In this document: one piece after another, positions 59,637 through 64,000 of the stretch
Numbering within the stretch: position 1 is the first letter of the stretch
How the letters are laid out: every line of letters starts with the position of its first letter
Assembly (NCBI GenBank): GCA_025062325.1
Contig: JANXAL010000022.1
Span: 1 to 64,000, forward strand
Length of the DNA stretch: 64,000 bases
Direction of reading: 5' to 3'
From: Roseiflexus sp.
Lineage (GTDB): Bacteria; Chloroflexota; Chloroflexia; Chloroflexales; Roseiflexaceae
Translations under genes and position numbers: made by a program
Notes under the pieces: generated by a model
The model's input: only the letters and a program-made list of their open reading frames with translations
What the model was told of the DNA's origin: nothing
Databases searched by the model: none

Positions 59637-62600
59637 TTACACCGTAATCGCATTTCCGCGATAGATGCGCGCCCGATAGCGGCTTTCGAGCGGAGTCGGC
59701 AATGGCGCGCTGGTTAGCAGCACAGCATTCACAAAGCGCTGCAACTCCTCTTCCTCTTCGGCCGGCGTGCGCGGCTCTTCGCTGCGCGCACGCCGCGTCA
59801 GGTCCACCTGATTGACTGGCACGTGCGGCATGGTGCGTTCACTTTCGGCGCCAGCGGTTGCTGTGAGCGCGTGGAGCGTCGTCTTGACGAAGTTCGCCAG
59901 CGCAAACTCCTCAGCCGTCGAGCGCGCCGATGTCGGCGGCGTCACCAGCGTGACGTTCGCACCCTCAATCACGCCAGCCTTGCGCACAACGCGGAAGTGG
60001 TGGGTAATCTGCTGTTCGACCAATTCCTCGAACTCTGCGGTTGTCAGCACATTGCTCCAATCGCCGTTCTCGGCGCTCAGGGCGCGGGCTGGCAATGGGC
60101 GGAACGGCGTCGAAATGACCGGACCGGGGCGACCATATTCTGCCATCGCCCGATCCATGCCGCCTTCGATGTCGCCACACGTCGGAATGACGACAAAACG
60201 CCCAGCGGACTCATACTCTGCCAGTTCGGCTGCCAGTTCGGTCGCTGCCTTGGCGGTTTCCGTCAGCAGCACGACGCGCGCGACATGGATTTCCTCAAGG
60301 AAGGTGCGCGCCAGCAGCAACAAGTGCTGCCGCAGATGCTCGCCGATCAGGTAGACGACGCTGCCCTTCATGCGCTCCAGACGCTGCTGACTTGGCTTGC
60401 CGAACAGTTCGCCCTCGGTCACGGTGCGCTCGAAGCGCAACCCGCCTGACGGATGGAACGTCTCACCAGTCACATTCCGGTCTGCCAGATAGAACACCGT
60501 CGCGAGCGCAACATCGAACTCAGTCGGCATGCGTCGCAGGTGCAGCATACCCAGAATGCCGTCACGCACCTTGATCGCTTCACGCTCAATCTGCGCCTCA
60601 GTGAAGAACGGATCCGGCGGCTCGACCGCCAGCGGACGCCGATCGTGGGGTGCGATATAGCCGCCGTTCTCCAGGCGATTGAGCAATTTCCGCGCAATGT
60701 TGGCATTCATCAGGTACGTCCGGGCGCTCCCTTCGGCATCGCTCGTCTCACGCAGCATTTTTGCCAGGCGGCGCAGCGGCGCTGGCATTGCCGGATTTTC
60801 AGCAATTGTCTGCAGATCGTTGACGAAAAGATCGGGCAGCACATTGGCGATCGTTGCTCCCTCATGGCGCGCCGCCAGCAGTGCGGCGAAGACCTCATTG
60901 AGCCGTTTGTTCTCCAAAATGAGGCGGGCGCGGCGCATGAACAGACCGGGGCGATTGCTGGCGCCTTTCAGCCGTTCGCCTTCCACCGGACCGGGAGCGA
61001 TCGCATTGATCTGAATTTCAGGACCCAAGAAACGCGCGAAGCTTTCGGCCATCGCACGCTGCCCCGCCTTGCTGACCGCGTAATCGGCGCGGTTGGGGTA
61101 GGGTATCGCCACATACTTTTCGCCGCCAAAGTACGATGAGACATTCAGCACATACGCGCCGCCTGACGCCTTCATCTGCGGCGCGAGACGACGCAGCAAG
61201 GCATAGTTGCTAATCAGATTGGCGCGCAGCGTATGGCGCCAGGCGTCTAGTGGCATATCGATCACCATTTCTTCAGCGCCGGCGATGCCCGCATTGTTGA
61301 TCAGGTAATCCACCCTGCCGAACACGCGCAGCGTGTGGTTGACCAGTCGTTCAAGTCCTTCGATATCGGAGACATCGCTGCCGGGGAAGATCGCCACGCG
61401 CGACTCAGCGTCAGGGTAGCTGGCATCCCGCACCTCGCGCACAATCAACGCCCGCATCTGCTCGAGTTGTTCGGCATTGCGCGCCGCCAGCATCACATGC
61501 GCGCCAGAGAGCGCCAGCAGGCGTCCGATCTGCCCGCCGATACCCGCACTGCCGCCAGTGATCAACGCCACCTTCCCCATGTGGAGACCAAACAGACTTT
61601 CCGCCCAGCCAAACCCTGGATTATGCACGCCGATCGTGCCTACGATTTGCTCGGGCAGGTAGAGGTTGATCTCTGCAATGCGCCGATCGCTGCCCAACAA
61701 TTTTGCCACCCATGCGCAGGTAAAGTCAAGGTTAGCGGTTTCATTATTCACATAGCGAATCACCTGATTCGCCCATACGGCCGCTCCCGGTTGATCGTCC
61801 TGCTGATGGGCGGGGTTCACCGAGTCGTACTCGCTTTCGTGACGCCAGACGCGCACCAGTTGCTCGATCGCTGCGCGCAGAATGTTAGCGTACTGATTGC
61901 CCTGCTGGTCATCGGGATTGCTGACGAACAACACACGATGCATCTGCGAGCCGGAAGGATGTTCTTCCCAGAAGCGCGCCAGCTCGCGCGCCAGCGCAAT
62001 CGTGCCCACCAGTTCCTGCTGCAGGAAGCGTTCGATGACGTGATCCTCCACCTCAATCAGGCTTGCTGATGGCGCGTGGCGGCTCAACCCCGGCAAAATG
62101 ACGGCGTGGTGAATAGCGCCTAATTCGGAGCGGATCTGATCAAGCGTGCGGGCAGCGGCGCGCGAGTCGAGCGGATCGAGATGCACCAGACGGGCTTCTG
62201 CGACCATTGTCGGGCGACCGTACATATCGGCAGCAAGTGCATAGCGCGGCTCGCGCAGGAGCGCCGAGGCCTTTTCCAGCGCACGCGGATCGCGGAACCC
62301 GACGACAACCGTTGCCCGGCAGGAGCGCAGCGCATCAGCCAGCGCAACTGCGTCGTCGGCCTGATCGCCAGCGCAGATCAAAATGACTTTGCCCGTAGCG
62401 TCAACACTGCGCAGACCGGGACGCGACACAAACGTTGTGCGGCTTTCGGTCGGCACCTCCATGCCGTGCGTCACCTCAAAGGCATGACCGGTGAACGCCG
62501 CCGATTCGTCGCTGGCGAGAAACACGGCGGTATTGGCGACATCGAGCGGAGTAGGAAAACGCTTGGCAACCTCGCCGTGCTGGTCAGCGCGGCTCAATCG

Positions 62601-63335
62601 CATGACCCTCAAGAAGCTGTTGGCAGTGTCGCCCTCAGGTTGACCCTTGAGCGCATCCATCGCCTGAAACATGGTATGGATGCGTTCACTGTCAATCGGT
62701 CCAGGATAGATCGTATTGACGCGAATCCCGCGCGCTCCCAGCTCGCGCGCCAGACCGTCGCTCAGCGCATTCAGCGCCGCCTTCGGCACAACATATGCAA
62801 TGCGCCCGTAGTAATCAGTGCGGGAGAAGATCGTCGAGATGTTGATCACGCTGCTGCCCGGCGGCATATATGGAACTGCGGCGCGCGTCAGATTCCACGC
62901 AATGCCGACCAGATTTCCAACCGCTTGCGCCAGCGTCTCGGTATCCGGCGGTTGCACTTCCGACGGCTCAAGCGGAATATCTACCAGACGGCGGCGCGGT
63001 CCGGCGCTGCCAGCGTTGTTAACCAGAATATCGATGCGATGCAGCGGTACAGGAACATCCACCCCGCCATGGACGATCTGTGCAATGCCTGCGCGCGTCT
63101 GCTTGATGTCGCTGCCATCCATCCGCAGCGCGACCACGCGATCAGGGGCGACGCGCTCTTCCTCAATGAGGCGATGGCGATACGCAGCCAGTTTTTCCGC
63201 ATTGCGTCCCGTGATAACGACCGTTGCACCTTCTGCCAGAAATCGGCGGGTGATGACCTCACCGATGTTACCAGCGCCGCCAGTGATCAGCGCCACTTTT
63301 CCTTCCAGGCGATCACATCGTCCCATCGTGCTCAT
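59637..63335 (-). CDS. mcr: Malonyl-CoA reductase (bifunctional)
   Basis: A 1232-residue enzyme that reduces malonyl-CoA to malonate semialdehyde and then to 3-hydroxypropionate with two NADPH. Two SDR parts are seen. The N-terminal one has TGGAGNIG (18-25), Tyr181 and Lys185; in Chloroflexus this half reduces malonate semialdehyde. The C-terminal half has TGGSAGIG (593-600), Tyr752 and Lys756, and does the first step. The domain boundary is near residue 560. It is close in size to the Chloroflexus protein (1219). GAGGAG is 8 nt before the ATG. The stop is 29 bp from the pcs start, indicating one operon. Confidence 0.97.
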   Translation of the reverse strand: MSTMGRCDRLEGKVALITGGAGNIGEVITRRFLAEGATVVITGRNAEKLAAYRHRLIEEERVAPDRVVALRMDGSDIKQTRAGIAQIVHGGVDVPVPLHRIDILVNNAGSAGPRRRLVDIPLEPSEVQPPDTETLAQAVGNLVGIAWNLTRAAVPYMPPGSSVINISTIFSRTDYYGRIAYVVPKAALNALSDGLARELGARGIRVNTIYPGPIDSERIHTMFQAMDALKGQPEGDTANSFLRVMRLSRADQHGEVAKRFPTPLDVANTAVFLASDESAAFTGHAFEVTHGMEVPTESRTTFVSRPGLRSVDATGKVILICAGDQADDAVALADALRSCRATVVVGFRDPRALEKASALLREPRYALAADMYGRPTMVAEARLVHLDPLDSRAAARTLDQIRSELGAIHHAVILPGLSRHAPSASLIEVEDHVIERFLQQELVGTIALARELARFWEEHPSGSQMHRVLFVSNPDDQQGNQYANILRAAIEQLVRVWRHESEYDSVNPAHQQDDQPGAAVWANQVIRYVNNETANLDFTCAWVAKLLGSDRRIAEINLYLPEQIVGTIGVHNPGFGWAESLFGLHMGKVALITGGSAGIGGQIGRLLALSGAHVMLAARNAEQLEQMRALIVREVRDASYPDAESRVAIFPGSDVSDIEGLERLVNHTLRVFGRVDYLINNAGIAGAEEMVIDMPLDAWRHTLRANLISNYALLRRLAPQMKASGGAYVLNVSSYFGGEKYVAIPYPNRADYAVSKAGQRAMAESFARFLGPEIQINAIAPGPVEGERLKGASNRPGLFMRRARLILENKRLNEVFAALLAARHEGATIANVLPDLFVNDLQTIAENPAMPAPLRRLAKMLRETSDAEGSARTYLMNANIARKLLNRLENGGYIAPHDRRPLAVEPPDPFFTEAQIEREAIKVRDGILGMLHLRRMPTEFDVALATVFYLADRNVTGETFHPSGGLRFERTVTEGELFGKPSQQRLERMKGSVVYLIGEHLRQHLLLLARTFLEEIHVARVVLLTETAKAATELAAELAEYESAGRFVVIPTCGDIEGGMDRAMAEYGRPGPVISTPFRPLPARALSAENGDWSNVLTTAEFEELVEQQITHHFRVVRKAGVIEGANVTLVTPPTSARSTAEEFALANFVKTTLHALTATAGAESERTMPHVPVNQVDLTRRARSEEPRTPAEEEEELQRFVNAVLLTSAPLPTPLESRYRARIYRGNAITV

Positions 63336-63375
63336 GGACTTCTCTCCTCATCCCCGTGGCGCCCGCCACACTGCG

Positions 63376-63404
63376 GGTATAGGCATACTATGGCAGGGCC
63401 ACAA
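63376..63404 (-). promoter_or_regulatory. Candidate promoter for mcr-pcs
   Basis: On the minus strand TTGTGG (63399-63404), 17-bp spacer, TATACC (63376-63381). Both boxes deviate from consensus. The start would be about 35 nt before the mcr ATG. The wider 63336-63612 gap has no gene; a 7-bp stem (GCATCGC 63506-63512, GCGATGC 63530-63536) sits after accA. Confidence 0.5.
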
Positions 63405-63612
63405 AATCTCTGGTTTCTGAACACTGCGCATCGCGCAACCGTGCAGTCTGCGCGTGACGCCGATCAACTCGTCGTTTGCGGAGTCGCGTGGAGGAATCAC
63501 CAGAAGCATCGCCGCTGCCCCGTGCTGCAGCGATGCCTCGGCAAGTCAGTGTACCGCCCCTTGGTTCAAGAACCGCACACGTATCATCGCAGCGCCAGTT
63601 ACAGCGCAGTCT

Positions 63613-64000
63613 TTACGCACAGACAGCCTGACGAGCATCCTCTTCATACCGCCCAATCGCCCGGTAGCGCGCGTAGCGACGTTCCAGCAGCGTTTCGATA
63701 TCCAGCGCCAGCAGTTCGTTCAGGTGGCGGCGAATAGAGTCTCCCAGCGTCGCAACCATGGTGGCCATATCGGTATGCGCGCCGCCCGGCGGTTCAGGAA
63801 CGATCTCGTCGATGATCCCCAGTTCCAGCAAATCCTGCGCCGTAATCCGCATAGCGCGCGCTGCGTCAGGCGCTTTTGCAGCATCACGCCAGATGATCGA
63901 CGCCGCCGCCTCTGGCGACGCGACTGAGTAGATGGCATGTTCCAGCATCAGGATACGATCGCCGACGCCGATCGCCAGCGCGCCGCCGCTGCCGCCCTCA
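63613..64000 (-). CDS. accA: Acetyl-CoA carboxylase carboxyltransferase subunit alpha (partial)
   Basis: The C-terminal 128 residues of AccA; the rest is past base 64000. The first visible residues are [14 protein letters not shown], the family's Gly-rich crotonase-fold turn near the acetyl-CoA site, followed by [20 protein letters not shown] and a helical tail with [22 protein letters not shown]. With AccD it transfers the carboxyl group from biotin to acetyl-CoA, giving malonyl-CoA. It lies upstream of mcr in the same direction with a gap of about 277 bp that holds a stem-loop and a candidate promoter, so it may be a separate transcript. Confidence 0.95.
   Translation of the reverse strand, partial: EGGSGGALAIGVGDRILMLEHAIYSVASPEAAASIIWRDAAKAPDAARAMRITAQDLLELGIIDEIVPEPPGGAHTDMATMVATLGDSIRRHLNELLALDIETLLERRYARYRAIGRYEEDARQAVCA

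Overview
The window looks like the chromosome of a filamentous anoxygenic phototroph of the Chloroflexi, most likely Roseiflexus. The strongest evidence is at the right end: a full-length bifunctional malonyl-CoA reductase and a full-length trifunctional propionyl-CoA synthase, head to tail, between two acetyl-CoA carboxylase genes. These are the signature enzymes of the 3-hydroxypropionate bicycle. High GC content, lipoproteins with Pro/Thr-rich linkers and GC-rich repeats at gene 3' ends fit the same assignment. Species cannot be fixed from sequence alone.

Layout. 0-3.3 kb (minus): a MazG/YabN-type gene cut by the window edge, a PrsA-like foldase lipoprotein and lepA, which has a divergent promoter pair with a plus-strand membrane protein (3.3-5.7 kb). 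6-9 kb: a two-part protein ending in an acyl-ACP-reductase-like domain, a Nudix hydrolase and a small membrane protein. 9.2-18.8 kb: an eIF2B/MtnA-like protein, then rpoB and rpoC with a long leader and an intercistronic hairpin. 19-21.9 kb (minus): a nucleotidyltransferase-fold protein, a GNAT acetyltransferase and two tandem sirtuins, one with a broken active site. 21.9-26.7 kb: a membrane pseudokinase divergent from a zinc/manganese ABC transporter operon. 27-34 kb: oligoendopeptidase F, a small HTH protein, an orphan OmpR-type regulator, a LOG-family protein, a hypothetical protein and a rubrerythrin/rubredoxin/DinB fusion. 34-38 kb: an exopolysaccharide module (GT4 glycosyltransferase, two Wzz-like proteins, a BY-kinase) followed by a stand-alone receiver. 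38-49 kb: a glycoside-hydrolase-like lipoprotein, a large hybrid sensor kinase, a metallophosphoesterase, an S41 peptidase lipoprotein and a second large membrane protein. 49-64 kb (minus): accA (partial), mcr, pcs, accC, an aldehyde dehydrogenase and an AcuI/YhdH-type reductase.

How the genes work together. The 49-64 kb block would carboxylate acetyl-CoA (AccA and AccC, with AccB and AccD outside the window), reduce malonyl-CoA to 3-hydroxypropionate (Mcr) and convert that to propionyl-CoA (Pcs). The aldehyde dehydrogenase and the stand-alone acrylyl-CoA-reductase-like enzyme act on the same kinds of intermediate and may protect or supplement the pathway. The two sirtuins carry the Tyr-x-x-Arg signature of deacylases that remove acidic acyl groups. 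This would make sense in a cell rich in malonyl- and succinyl-CoA, though that link is inference.

The most unusual features are a roughly 180-200 bp GC-rich hairpin repeat placed near gene 3' ends, one copy of which is read through in frame inside a membrane-protein gene; the tandem sirtuin pair with one apparently dead copy; the membrane pseudokinase next to zinc transport; a substrate-binding protein with a large inserted domain; and the reductase fusion at 6-8 kb. No rRNA, tRNA, CRISPR array, intact insertion sequence or prophage was seen.
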